Shown: positions 32,469 through 41,500 of the stretch, piece after piece
How positions within the stretch are numbered: the first letter of the stretch is position 1
Layout of the letters: each line of letters starts with the position of its first letter
Assembly: GCF_016862795.1 (NCBI RefSeq)
Contig: NZ_BONQ01000050.1
Span: 1 to 64,000, forward strand
Origin: Dactylosporangium siamense
GTDB lineage: Bacteria > Actinomycetota > Actinomycetes > Mycobacteriales > Micromonosporaceae
Direction: 5' to 3'
DNA length: 64,000 bases
Position numbers and translations under genes: made by a program
Notes under the pieces: model-generated
Database searches by the model: none
What the model saw: only the letters and a program-made list of their open reading frames with translations
What the model was told of the DNA's origin: nothing

Positions 32469-33749
32469 GTGCCCCGCACCCGCCGCTCGGTCCTGCTCAG
32501 CGCAATCTCCACCGCCGCCTTACTCGCCGTCGCCGGGTGCACCCCCGGCGAGTCCAGCAACGGCGGCGGGACAACCCTGACGTTCCTGACCTTCGAGACG
32601 CCGGCACTGACCGCGAAGTTCTGGGACGACTCGATCACCGACGCCACGAAACAGCTCGACGGCGTCACGGTGAAGAAGATCGTCGCACCGACCAGCGACC
32701 GCAACGCCTACGCCAAGCAGCTGCAGGCCTCCGGGCAGTTCCCCGACGTCCTCGCCTCGATCAACCCGAAGGACTTCCTCGACGCGGGCCTGCTGCAGCC
32801 GTTCGACCAGGCCTGGCTGGACGCCAACTTCCTGCAGCCGAACGGCAACGCCATCAACGGCAAGACCTACATCCCGCCGACCAACTCGCAGATCCTGCCG
32901 ATGGTGTTCTACAACAAAGACCTCTTCGCCAAGCACAACCTGACGGTGCCGACCACGTGGGCCCAGTTCGCCGACGTCGCCGCCAAGCTCAAGGCCGCCG
33001 GGGTCACCCCGATTCAGCTCGCCGGCGCCGAACCGTGGTCGGCCAGCATGCCGCTCGTCGGCCTGGTCAGCGCCGACGTGCTGGGGAAGAACCCCAACTG
33101 GATCAAGGACCGCTACGCGGGCAAGGTGAAGTTCACCGACCCGGACGTCGTCGCCGCCGTCACCAAGCAGCGCAACCTGGTCAAGGCCGGCGCGTTCGGC
33201 GACGGCGCGCTCGGCGTCAACTACGCCGACGCCAACAAGCAGTTCCTCGACGGCAAATCCGGCATGTACCTGATGGGCAGCTGGTTCATCGGCCAGATCA
33301 CCGCCGCGCAGGCGAAGTCCTTCGGCGGGTTCCTGCTCCCCACCGACGACGGCAAGCAGATCGTGCCGTTCAACGTCGGCGGCACCACCAGCGTCAACGC
33401 CAAGTCCGCGAACGCCGCCAAGGCCGCCGAGTTCGCCAAGGCATGGTCGCTGTCGCCGAACAACCTCAAGACCCTCATCGAGACCGACGGCGCATTCCCC
33501 ATGCTCAAGACGGTCAAACTGGAGGACTTCGGCGCCACCGTCACCCCGGTCTTCACCGACTGCTACAAGTACGTGCAGGAGAACAACACCAAGGTCAGCT
33601 CCATCGGCTGGGTCAACAACGACGACGCCCTGCCGCCCGGGGTCGCCGACCTGTTCTACGCGCTGTCGCAGCAGCTGTTCACCAACGACGACGTCAAGGC
33701 ACAGCTCGCGGCGCTGGACACCGCGTGGGACAAGGCCGCGAAGAAGTGA
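32469..33749 (+). CDS. Carbohydrate-binding lipoprotein of ABC importer (SBP_bac_1), TTA codon
   Basis: 426 residues from GTG 32469. Signal peptide with RR near the start and lipobox LAVAGC (Cys near residue 24), so a lipoprotein. Family 1 extracellular solute-binding fold: LTFLTFETPALTAKFWDDS, DRNAYAKQLQASGQFPDVLA, QILPMVFYNKDLFAKHNLTV (the typical hinge strand), and GKSGMYLMGSWFIGQITAAQ. Codon 18 is TTA (32520-32522), inside the signal peptide. First gene of an operon with two permeases and a cytosolic glycosidase, all linked by GTGA overlaps; no ATPase gene is present, as is usual where a shared MsiK-type ATPase serves many importers. Ligand probably an oligosaccharide. Confidence 0.92.
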   Translation: MPRTRRSVLLSAISTAALLAVAGCTPGESSNGGGTTLTFLTFETPALTAKFWDDSITDATKQLDGVTVKKIVAPTSDRNAYAKQLQASGQFPDVLASINPKDFLDAGLLQPFDQAWLDANFLQPNGNAINGKTYIPPTNSQILPMVFYNKDLFAKHNLTVPTTWAQFADVAAKLKAAGVTPIQLAGAEPWSASMPLVGLVSADVLGKNPNWIKDRYAGKVKFTDPDVVAAVTKQRNLVKAGAFGDGALGVNYADANKQFLDGKSGMYLMGSWFIGQITAAQAKSFGGFLLPTDDGKQIVPFNVGGTTSVNAKSANAAKAAEFAKAWSLSPNNLKTLIETDGAFPMLKTVKLEDFGATVTPVFTDCYKYVQENNTKVSSIGWVNNDDALPPGVADLFYALSQQLFTNDDVKAQLAALDTAWDKAAKK

Positions 33750-34609
33750 CCAGGCGCGGCGGCCTCGCGCCCATCGCCTGGCTCGCGGTCCTGCTCTACG
33801 CGCTGTTCCTGGTGTACCCGCTGTGCCGCAGCCTGTTCCTCAGCTTCACCGACCGCAACCCGCTCAAGGCCGACAGCACCTTCGTCGGCCTCAGCAACTA
33901 CCTGGACATGCTCGACGACCCGCGGCTGCTCGCGACGCTGCGGTTCACGCTGCTGGTCGTCGTCGCGGTCACCGTCGTGGCCAACGTGTTCGGGCTGGCG
34001 TTCGCGCTGCTGCTCAACCGCAACACCGCCAACTACCGGGTGATGCGCACGCTCATCTTCATCCCGCAGGTGCTGTCCGGGGTCATCGTCGCGTTCATCT
34101 GGCGCAGCATCCTCACCCAGAACGGCCTGCTGAACGCGGCCCTCGCGCAGGTGGATGCCCGGCCGGTGGCGTGGCTGGGCAGCACCGACCTGGCCACCGT
34201 GTCGATCTGCGCCGTGGTCAGCTGGATGACGATCGCGTTTGCCACCGTCGTCTACTCCGCGGCGCTGCGCACCGTGCCGCCGGAGCTCTACGAGGCGGCC
34301 CGGGTCGACGGCGCCGGCGCCCTGGAACGCTTCCGCGCCGTGACACTGCCGATGATCGCGCCCGGCATGACCATCAACGTCGTGCTGTGCCTGATCACGA
34401 CGTTCAAGCTCTACGACGTCATCGCCGTGCTCACCGGCGGCGGACCGGCCAACACCACCCAGTCCACCGCGTACTACCTGCTCGAGGTCGCGTTCACCCA
34501 GAACCTCTTCGGCTACTCCTCGGCGATCGCGATGCTGCTGCTCGCGCTCACCGCCGGGATCGCCTACACCGTCACGTTCCTGCTCCGCAAACGGGAGGCC
34601 CGGCTGTGA
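33746..34609 (+). CDS. Sugar ABC importer permease 1 (MalF/UgpA-like)
   Basis: 287 residues, GTG start inside the lipoprotein stop (GTGA at 33746-33749). About six helices: APIAWLAVLLYALFLVYPLC opens, FVGLSNYLDMLDDPRLLATL marks the periplasmic loop, RVMRTLIFIPQVLSGVIVAF follows, and the EAA loop reads ELYEAARVDGAGALERFRAV. LTGGGPANTTQSTAYYLLEV is the conserved tail of UgpA-type permeases. Forms the channel with the next gene product. Confidence 0.93.
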   Translation: MTRRGGLAPIAWLAVLLYALFLVYPLCRSLFLSFTDRNPLKADSTFVGLSNYLDMLDDPRLLATLRFTLLVVVAVTVVANVFGLAFALLLNRNTANYRVMRTLIFIPQVLSGVIVAFIWRSILTQNGLLNAALAQVDARPVAWLGSTDLATVSICAVVSWMTIAFATVVYSAALRTVPPELYEAARVDGAGALERFRAVTLPMIAPGMTINVVLCLITTFKLYDVIAVLTGGGPANTTQSTAYYLLEVAFTQNLFGYSSAIAMLLLALTAGIAYTVTFLLRKREARL

Positions 34610-35424
34610 TCCGTCGGCTCCACACCGGCTTCGCCTGGCTGGCGACGCTGCTGTTCTGCCTGCCGATCTACCTGGCGCTCGTCAACGCGTTCAAGGACCA
34701 GCGGCAGATCCTCGCCAACCCGGCCGCCCCGCCGGCGCCGTTCACCCTCGGCAACCTCACCCGTGCCCTGCAGCGCCCCGACCTGCTGGTGCAGGCCGGT
34801 CTCATCAACTCCGTCGTCGTCACCGCCGCGTCGGTGCTCATCCTGGTGCCCCTGTCGAGCGCGCTGTCCTTCTACATCTCCGAACGCACGCCCAGGGTGA
34901 AGGCCGCGCTGCTGGCCATGTTCGCGCTCGGGCTCATGGTGCCGCCGCAGGTGGTGCTGCTGCCGATCGTCGGGCTGTTGCAAACCGTCGGGCTGCAGCA
35001 CACGTACACCGGCCTCATCCTCGCCAACGTCGGCGGCGGCTACCTGTCCTTCGCCGTGTTCGTCTACGTCGGGTTCCTGCGCGGCGTGCCCCGCGAGGTG
35101 ATCGAGGCGGCCCGCGTTGACGGCGCCGGGGACCTGCGCGTGTGGTGGCAGGTGGTGTTTCCGATGGTGCGCCCGGCGACCGCGACCGTGGCCATCTTCC
35201 TCGGCCTGTGGGTGTGGAACGACTTCCTCAACCCGCTGTTCATCCTCGGCCCGCTCAAGGGCCAGACCATCACGACCGGCGTCTACCTGTCCGTCGGCAC
35301 CTACTCCACCGACTACGGCCAGTTGTTCGGCATCATGTTCCTCGCCGCGATAATCCCGGTGGTCGGCTACCTGGTCAGTCAGCGCGAATTCATCCACGGA
35401 CTGATGTCAGGAGCCTCGAAGTGA
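34606..35424 (+). CDS. Sugar ABC importer permease 2 (MalG/UgpE-like)
   Basis: 272 residues, GTG start overlapping the previous stop (GTGA). Opens with FAWLATLLFCLPIYLALVNA, then LINSVVVTAASVLILVPLSS. The EAA loop is EVIEAARVDGAGDLRVWWQV and the downstream segment IFLGLWVWNDFLNPLFILGP is typical of MalG-like proteins. Its stop overlaps the start of the cytosolic glycosidase, so all four genes form one translationally coupled unit. Confidence 0.93.
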   Translation: MIRRLHTGFAWLATLLFCLPIYLALVNAFKDQRQILANPAAPPAPFTLGNLTRALQRPDLLVQAGLINSVVVTAASVLILVPLSSALSFYISERTPRVKAALLAMFALGLMVPPQVVLLPIVGLLQTVGLQHTYTGLILANVGGGYLSFAVFVYVGFLRGVPREVIEAARVDGAGDLRVWWQVVFPMVRPATATVAIFLGLWVWNDFLNPLFILGPLKGQTITTGVYLSVGTYSTDYGQLFGIMFLAAIIPVVGYLVSQREFIHGLMSGASK

Positions 35425-38066
35425 CGCCCCCACACATTGACGACTTCGCCGGCGACTGGCTCGACCGCGGCGAGCTCGCGCACCTGCCGTCGCTGCGCAA
35501 CCAGTGGGGTCAGGCGCACGTCAACGACGACCTCACGTCGCTGTCGTGGCTCGCGATGCCGCCCTACAGCGGGGGATACCACACCGGCGTCCTGCGCGTC
35601 GACGGCCGGGTCGTGCGGGCCGACCGGCTGCGCTGGGCACCGTGGGGCGTGTCCCGGGAGGGTCGCTCCAGCGGCGTCGCCGTCACCAGCGACACCCGCC
35701 TCGGCTACGAACAGCACGCCGTGTACTGGCGGACCCGGCTGTTGAATCACACCGCTGACCCCGTCACCGTCACCGTCGAGCAGGAGCTCCACGCGCCGAT
35801 CGCCGACAGCCCGGTCGACTGGGGCTGGCTCTACGGCACGCCGTGGAGCGCCGGGCACTATCACGACTACTACGCCACCGAACGGATCCGGGTCGAGGTC
35901 CTCGCGTGGGTGCCGCGCCACGTGCATCTGCTCGCCACCGACGCCCGGTGGATCCGGCTCGGCAGCCCGCGCATCCCCGGCATCCAGCGCGACGAGGACA
36001 CCGCGCCGATGCTCCTGGAGACGGAGCTGCCGGATCACTCCACATCGGACAGCGGGCGCACCCGCGCCCCGTCCGTGCTCGGCACCGTCCGGGGGATCAG
36101 CGGCGCACCGGGCGTGTTCGAGCTGACCTCCCCGGCCGCGGAGCACCGGCTCGCGCCAGTGGCGCTCGGACCGGAAGCGGTGCTGCGCCTCGAGTTCCGG
36201 CCCGCCACCGACGACCAGACCGGCGTCGTGCTCACCCACGGCAACCACCCCGACTCCGTGCAGCTCGGGCTGACCGGCGGCCGGCCCTGGCTGCGCATCG
36301 CCGGGGAACTCGTCACGGCCGGGTCGCCATTGCGCGCCGGGCAGTGGCACCGCCTCGAGGTGCGGATCACCGGCGACGGCGCCTCCCTGAGCGTCGACGG
36401 CGCCCTGGTGGCCTGGACCGAGCCGTGGTGGGGCGCGCAACGCTGGACCTCCACTGTGGACGTCGACCACGTGGTTGTCACCGACCGGAGCAGCCCCGCG
36501 GTGTCGACCTACGCGTTCGCCACCGCCCCGGACGCGTTGGAGGTGCGCGGGGGCGGCGCGGTCGCCAGATGGGTGTGCACCGTCGAGCCCGGTGACACCG
36601 TGGATGTGGGTGTGGTACTGGCAATCGCGTCGAACCGGTCGCGATCGGTGGACGTGGCAGTGTTGGCGGCACGCGGGTTCGCGGGCGCCTTCGACGCCAT
36701 CGCCGACCGGTGGCGGTCCACGTGGACGGACGCCTTCACGCCCGGCAATCCTTCGTTCTCCGGGCACCTCCCGGTGCTGGAGGGCGCGCCGGCCGGCCTG
36801 GCCCGCACCTACTACCTCGGCGTGCTCCTCGCCATCTACCTGCGCAACACCGGGGTCAGCCCGATCGGGCCGGTGTTCCTCACCGGCGGGCCGCGGCTCG
36901 GACCGACCACCACGTACTTCTGGGACCAGTCGGAGTGGGCACACACGGCGGCCATGCTGGAGCCGGTCGGCACGCGGGCCTGGATCCTCGCGGCGCTCAG
37001 CCAGCCCTACGACCGGTGCCACTCCTTCGACACCCGCAACCTGCTGCCCGTCGGCAACCACTACGCCGCCAACGACCACGCGCTGTTCCGGACCGTCCAG
37101 GCGTACCTCGCCGTCACCGGCGACCTGGACCTGCTCACCGAGAAGGCGGGCACGTCGACGGTCCTGGACCACCTGCGGACGCTCGCCCAGCGCCCCCGGG
37201 CCGCCTTCGGCGACGGTGTCCTCGCCGACTTCGGCCGGGACGCGTGGGAGCTGCTCGAATGCGTGCCCAACTACCGCGACGCGGTGGTGTCGTTCAACGC
37301 CGGCTACGCGGGGATGCTGCGCGGGCTGGCCGCGCTGCTGCGGCGCCTCGATCCCTCGCTAGCGGACGAGGCGGCCCGTGCCGACGCCGACGCCGACGAG
37401 CTCGCGGCCGCGGTCCTGCGGCAGTACGCCGGCGGCGGGCGCTGGAACATCGCACACCCGGAAGGCAACGAGACCATCGGGCACGTCCTGGACTTCGTGT
37501 TCGTGGCCGCCGAGCTCGCCGACGACCTGAGCGCTCCGGTGCGCGCGGAGATGGTCGAGTTCGTGACCGGGCACCTCCTCGACGGCGACTGGATGCGGGC
37601 CCTCGCCCCGGACGACCCGATCGCGCCGCGCTCCGACCGGCCCGACCACGGCGCGGCGGGGGCGTTCGGTGCGTGGCCGGGCGCCACCGCATACGGGCTG
37701 TGCCGCCTCGGCCGGCCCGACCTCGCCGCCGCGCTGCTGTCCCGCATCCACGCCAGCACGTCCGGCGCGGTGTGGGGGCAGGCGATGGAATCGGTCGGCG
37801 GCGGCCGGTTCCGGGTCGCCGAACGGGGCGTCGCCAACCGTGACAGCCTCGCCGGCGCCGCCGCCACCGAGGCGATCCTCGTCGGGCTCTTCGGCCTGCC
37901 CGGCGGCTCGCCCGTGGCACCTGACCTCGGCATCGGCACGCTGCACCACGTCCGCGTCCAGCAACCCTCGCCCAACCCGGGCGCGCCGCAGCACGTCCTC
38001 GTCCAGCAACCCTCGCCCAACCCGGGCGCGCCGCAGCACGTCCCCGTCCAGCAACCCTCGCCCTGA
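35421..38066 (+). CDS. Cytosolic six-hairpin glycoside hydrolase with LamG-like insert
   Basis: 881 residues, GTG 35421 overlapping the permease stop (GTGA). No signal peptide, so it acts inside the cell. N-terminal beta-sandwich (about 1-210), then a concanavalin/LamG-like beta domain (about 217-356: SVLGTVRGISGAPGVFELTS ... GQWHRLEVRITGDGASLSVD), then an (alpha/alpha)6 barrel (GPTTTYFWDQSEWAHTAAML; CHSFDTRNLLPVGNHYAAND; LADFGRDAWELLECVPNYRD). The barrel resembles GH78/GH127/GH63-type enzymes; the exact family is uncertain. It presumably hydrolyses the oligosaccharide imported by the preceding ABC system. The C-terminus ends in a 15-residue proline-rich repeat (2.6 copies). Confidence 0.8.
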   Translation: MTPPHIDDFAGDWLDRGELAHLPSLRNQWGQAHVNDDLTSLSWLAMPPYSGGYHTGVLRVDGRVVRADRLRWAPWGVSREGRSSGVAVTSDTRLGYEQHAVYWRTRLLNHTADPVTVTVEQELHAPIADSPVDWGWLYGTPWSAGHYHDYYATERIRVEVLAWVPRHVHLLATDARWIRLGSPRIPGIQRDEDTAPMLLETELPDHSTSDSGRTRAPSVLGTVRGISGAPGVFELTSPAAEHRLAPVALGPEAVLRLEFRPATDDQTGVVLTHGNHPDSVQLGLTGGRPWLRIAGELVTAGSPLRAGQWHRLEVRITGDGASLSVDGALVAWTEPWWGAQRWTSTVDVDHVVVTDRSSPAVSTYAFATAPDALEVRGGGAVARWVCTVEPGDTVDVGVVLAIASNRSRSVDVAVLAARGFAGAFDAIADRWRSTWTDAFTPGNPSFSGHLPVLEGAPAGLARTYYLGVLLAIYLRNTGVSPIGPVFLTGGPRLGPTTTYFWDQSEWAHTAAMLEPVGTRAWILAALSQPYDRCHSFDTRNLLPVGNHYAANDHALFRTVQAYLAVTGDLDLLTEKAGTSTVLDHLRTLAQRPRAAFGDGVLADFGRDAWELLECVPNYRDAVVSFNAGYAGMLRGLAALLRRLDPSLADEAARADADADELAAAVLRQYAGGGRWNIAHPEGNETIGHVLDFVFVAAELADDLSAPVRAEMVEFVTGHLLDGDWMRALAPDDPIAPRSDRPDHGAAGAFGAWPGATAYGLCRLGRPDLAAALLSRIHASTSGAVWGQAMESVGGGRFRVAERGVANRDSLAGAAATEAILVGLFGLPGGSPVAPDLGIGTLHHVRVQQPSPNPGAPQHVLVQQPSPNPGAPQHVPVQQPSP
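37947..38063 (+). repeat. 45-bp tandem repeat at 3' end of glycosidase gene
   Basis: Units 37947-37991 and 37992-38036 plus a partial third (38037-38063) encode HV(R/L/P)VQQPSPNPGAPQ, ending at the stop codon. Units differ only at the third residue codon. The frame is kept. Confidence 0.92.
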
Positions 38067-38071
38067 CCAAG

Positions 38072-38107
38072 TCATCCCACCGGATGACCCGTCATCCCGC
38101 CAGATGA
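38072..38107 (+). promoter_or_regulatory. Two small hairpins between glycosidase genes
   Basis: TCATCC-cacc-GGATGA (38072-38087) and TCATC-ccgcca-GATGA (38092-38107) are two adjacent inverted repeats of nearly the same sequence in the 55-base gap before the GH95-like start. They may act as mRNA processing or attenuation elements separating expression of the importer genes from the secreted enzyme. The function is inference. Confidence 0.35.
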
Positions 38108-38121
38108 AAGGAGCGATGCAC

Positions 38122-41100
38122 ATGACCAGGATGCGCAGCACCGTCACCGCCGCCACGGTCGGCCTGCTGACCGCCGGCGTCGCCGCGATCGTCGTCGTCG
38201 CGGCCCCGGACGCCAGGGCCGCGACCCCCACCCCGGCCCAGCAGTGGACCGACGTGCAGAACCTGATCGGCCCCATCCGGGGCGTCTGGACCACCCAGGA
38301 CTATGCCGGGGCGGTCAGCCGGTCGATGCCGGACACGGCCCTGCTCGGCAACGGTGACATCGGCGTCACCTCCGGCGGCGGCCCCGGGTACAAGACCTTC
38401 TCCGTGTCCAAGGGCAACTTCTGGGCCGGCAACCCGAACCCGTCGTTCGTCGCCCTCGGCGGCGTCACCATCGCACCGGCCACCAGCACGCCGTCGGCGA
38501 ACCTGGCGCTCGGCGCGGTCGCCACCGCTTCCAGCGCCGACGCCAACTTCCCGGCGTCGCGGGCCGTCAACGGCCAGTGGGCCGCCGGGTATGAGGGCTG
38601 GGTGTCGCAGGTCGGCAAGCCGCAGATCCTGACCCTCGACCTGGGCAGTGCGAAATCGTTCACGCGGTACCTGGTCCGGCACGACGCGGCGGCCCGGCCG
38701 GCGGAGACCGCGAACGTGACGAAGAACTTCACCCTCCAGGTGTCCGGCGACGGCAGCACCTGGTCCACTGTGGACACGGTCACGAACAACACCGCCGCCA
38801 CCACCGACCGGACCGTGGCGGCGCAGTCGGCGCGGTACGTCCGGCTGAACATCACCGAGCCCACCCAGGGCACCACCGCCGACTCGCAGACCAACCCGCG
38901 GGCCCGGATCGGCCAGATCGAGCTCTACGGCGCGGCGCCGGTGTCCAATGTGGCGCTCGGCGCCGCCGCATCGGCAACCAGCACCGAGGGCGGTTTCAGC
39001 CCGTCGCGGGCCGTCAACGGCCAGTGGGCCGCCGGGTATGAGGGCTGGGTGTCGCAGGTCGGCAAGCCGCAGATCCTGACCCTCGACCTGGGCAGCGCGA
39101 AATCGTTCACGCGGTACCTGGTCCGGCACGACGCGGCGGCCCGACCGGCGGAGACCGCCAACACCACGAAGAACTGGACCCTGCAGGTGTCCGGCAACGG
39201 CTCCACCTGGTCCACTGTGGACACCGTCACGAACAACACCGCCGCCACCACCGACCGGACGATCGCCGCGCAGAACGTGCGGTACGTCCGGCTCAACATC
39301 ACCGAACCCACCCAGGGCACCACCACCGACTCGCAGACCAACCCGCGGGCCCGCATCGGCCAGATCGAGCTCTACGGCCCGGGATCCGGACCGACCACGC
39401 CACCGCCGTCCGGCGCGTTCCGCGAGGAACAGAACATCCTCAAGGGCGACGTCGACACCACCATGACCATCGGCGGCCAGCCGGTCACGATGAAGACCTG
39501 GACCGCCGCCAACGACAACCTCGTCGTCACCCAGATCCGCTCCACCGGCACCGGCACGGTCTCCCTGAAGGCCGAGACGTTCGCCGGCGCCGCCGACGCG
39601 CGCAGCGGCTTCACCAACACCGCCGGCGTCAACGGGCAGACCACGTGGGCGACCCGGCGCACCCCGACCGGCGGCAACTGGGTGTCCGAGGCGTCCCTCG
39701 CCACCCGGCTGATCGGCGGCACCGGCACCGCGTCGTCCTCCGGCGCGACCGCCCGCCTCACGTTCGACCTCGCGCCCGGCCAGACCGTCCAACTCGTCAC
39801 CGCCGTCGCGGGCGGCGGGCAGAATCCCACCGGCACCGCAGCCAATGCCCAGAGTCTCGTCAACGCGCAGAGCAGCACCGCGCTCGACACGCAGTACACC
39901 ACCCATCTGGACTGGTGGAAGCAATACTGGTTGAAGTCCTATCTCAACGTCGGCGACGACACCCTGCACCGGTACTACTACGGCGCGCTCTACCTGCTGG
40001 GTTCCTCGATCCGCGCGGGCAAGATGTCACCCGGCCTCTACGGCATCTGGGCGACCAGCGACTCGCCGCAGTTCAGCGGCGACATGCACCTCAACTACAA
40101 CTACATGGCCAACTTCTACGGCGTGTACTCCACCAACCGCCCGGAGCTGGCGCTGCCCTACTTCGACCTGATCGGCGCCTACCTGCCGGAGGCGCGGCGG
40201 CGGGCGCAGCAGGACCTGAACCGCGTCAAACCCGACTACGTCGGCCGGCGCTTCCCGTCCGGCGGCATGCCGTCCGGGTTGCTGTTCCCGGTCGGCATCG
40301 CCCCCTACGGCGCCACCGCCGACAACAACTATCACCAGCAGGTCGGCAACTCGCTGTTCACCGCGACCCAGTACATCGCCTACTACGAGTACACCCGTGA
40401 CCGGACGTTCCTGCAGAACACCGCCTACCCGGTGCTGAAGGAGGTGGCGGCGTTCTTCCAGAACTGGCTCGAGTACGACGCCGCGACGCAACGCTACAAC
40501 CTGTGGTCCGGTCCGCACGAAGGCCTCTGGGGACGCAATTCCAGCCCCGACCTGGGCCTGCTGCGGTATGTCCTGTCGACGCTCGTCGACGCGTCGTTGG
40601 ACCTCAACACCGATGCGTCGCTGCGCGGCACCTGGCAGAACATCCTGTCGCACCTGCCGCCCACCCCGACGACCGTCGCCAACGGACAGACCGTGTACGC
40701 CCTCGCCGACGCCGGCACGATCAGCGGCTCCGACACCCGGCCCATCCACCCCGGCGACAACACCGTCAACCTCGAGTTCATCCACCCCGGCTTCGGCCTC
40801 GGCCTGGGCTCATCCGCCACCGACCGGCAGATCGCCGTCAACACGCTCAACGCCATGAACTCCTGGGGGCAGGACAACAGCTTCCCGAAGGTCTTCACCC
40901 AGGCGGCCCGCGTCGGGTACCCGGCGCAGAGCCTCATCGACCAGCTCAAGAACCAGATCACCCAGAAGCTCGGGCCGAACCTGCGGATCAGGGACCCGTT
41001 CCACGGCCTGGAGAAGTCCGGCGCGGTCGAGGCCGTCGACAACCTGCTGCTGCAGAGCGACAACGGCGTCATCCGGGTCTTCCCCGTCTGGCCCACGTCC

Positions 41101-41355
41101 CGCAACGCCCAGTTCGTCAACCTCCGCGAGAAGGGCGCGTTCCTGGTGTCCAGCCAGCTCAGCGGCGGCCAGGTCACCTACGTCGACATCACCAGCCAGG
41201 CCGGGCGCCCGGTCGCGCTGCTCAACCCGTGGGGCAGCGGCCGGACGGTCACGGTCACCAGGGTGGGCGGTGGGACGGTCGCGCACACCACCCCGAACGG
41301 CACCATCACCTTCCCGACACAGTCCGGCGCGACCTACCAGATCGTGCCGACCTGA
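38122..41355 (+). CDS. Large secreted GH95-like glycosidase with two inserted discoidin (F5/8 C) domains
   Basis: 1077 residues. ATG 38122 is preferred over 38104 and 38116 because AAAGGAG lies 8 bases before it. Signal peptide AATVGLLTAGVAAIVVVAAP. An N-terminal sandwich starts WTTQDYAGAVSRSMPDTALL with GNGDIGVTSGGG, is interrupted by two discoidin domains (about 124-271 and 273-420), and resumes at FREEQNILKGDVDTTMTIGG. The helical barrel follows: YYGALYLLGSSIRAGKMSPG, FSGDMHLNYNYMANFYGVYS (equivalent of the N-x-N/Q-M-N-Y-W segment of GH95), SGPHEGLWGRNSSPDL, and VDNLLLQSDNGVIRVFPVWP (GH95/GH65-like C-terminal signature). Predicted extracellular exo-glycosidase, perhaps an alpha-fucosidase or alpha-galactosidase, feeding the importer. 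Last gene before the terminator at 41374. Confidence 0.82.
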   Translation: MTRMRSTVTAATVGLLTAGVAAIVVVAAPDARAATPTPAQQWTDVQNLIGPIRGVWTTQDYAGAVSRSMPDTALLGNGDIGVTSGGGPGYKTFSVSKGNFWAGNPNPSFVALGGVTIAPATSTPSANLALGAVATASSADANFPASRAVNGQWAAGYEGWVSQVGKPQILTLDLGSAKSFTRYLVRHDAAARPAETANVTKNFTLQVSGDGSTWSTVDTVTNNTAATTDRTVAAQSARYVRLNITEPTQGTTADSQTNPRARIGQIELYGAAPVSNVALGAAASATSTEGGFSPSRAVNGQWAAGYEGWVSQVGKPQILTLDLGSAKSFTRYLVRHDAAARPAETANTTKNWTLQVSGNGSTWSTVDTVTNNTAATTDRTIAAQNVRYVRLNITEPTQGTTTDSQTNPRARIGQIELYGPGSGPTTPPPSGAFREEQNILKGDVDTTMTIGGQPVTMKTWTAANDNLVVTQIRSTGTGTVSLKAETFAGAADARSGFTNTAGVNGQTTWATRRTPTGGNWVSEASLATRLIGGTGTASSSGATARLTFDLAPGQTVQLVTAVAGGGQNPTGTAANAQSLVNAQSSTALDTQYTTHLDWWKQYWLKSYLNVGDDTLHRYYYGALYLLGSSIRAGKMSPGLYGIWATSDSPQFSGDMHLNYNYMANFYGVYSTNRPELALPYFDLIGAYLPEARRRAQQDLNRVKPDYVGRRFPSGGMPSGLLFPVGIAPYGATADNNYHQQVGNSLFTATQYIAYYEYTRDRTFLQNTAYPVLKEVAAFFQNWLEYDAATQRYNLWSGPHEGLWGRNSSPDLGLLRYVLSTLVDASLDLNTDASLRGTWQNILSHLPPTPTTVANGQTVYALADAGTISGSDTRPIHPGDNTVNLEFIHPGFGLGLGSSATDRQIAVNTLNAMNSWGQDNSFPKVFTQAARVGYPAQSLIDQLKNQITQKLGPNLRIRDPFHGLEKSGAVEAVDNLLLQSDNGVIRVFPVWPTSRNAQFVNLREKGAFLVSSQLSGGQVTYVDITSQAGRPVALLNPWGSGRTVTVTRVGGGTVAHTTPNGTITFPTQSGATYQIVPT
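38500..39380 (+). repeat. Tandem discoidin-domain duplication (447-bp period)
   Basis: The second discoidin copy is offset by 447 bases (149 codons). From about 38555 to 38695 the two copies differ at a single position (T at 38649, C at 39096), although flanking parts differ more. Such a patch of near identity indicates recent duplication or ongoing gene conversion. Confidence 0.9.
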
Positions 41356-41373
41356 TCTGTTCCGCCCGTGTCA

Positions 41374-41406
41374 CGTCCCCGGCGGCGGGCCGCGCCGCCG
41401 GGGACG
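41374..41406 (+). terminator. Strong terminator of the carbohydrate locus
   Basis: CGTCCCCGGCGGCG (41374-41387) and CGCCGCCGGGGACG (41393-41406) form a perfect 14-base stem with a 5-base loop, 19 bases after the GH95-like stop. Confidence 0.85.
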
Positions 41407-41500
41407 TCGCTCTCAGGTCCGGGCTCTCGGTGCGCCAGCCCGCCGCCACGAAGCGCGTACGCCGGATTGGTCGACGTAGCTGGTCGACGCGGAATGCCGG

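Noticed and set aside
33746-41355. Biosynthetic gene cluster
   Set aside because: No scaffold synthase genes; importer, repressor and glycosidases indicate carbohydrate catabolism.
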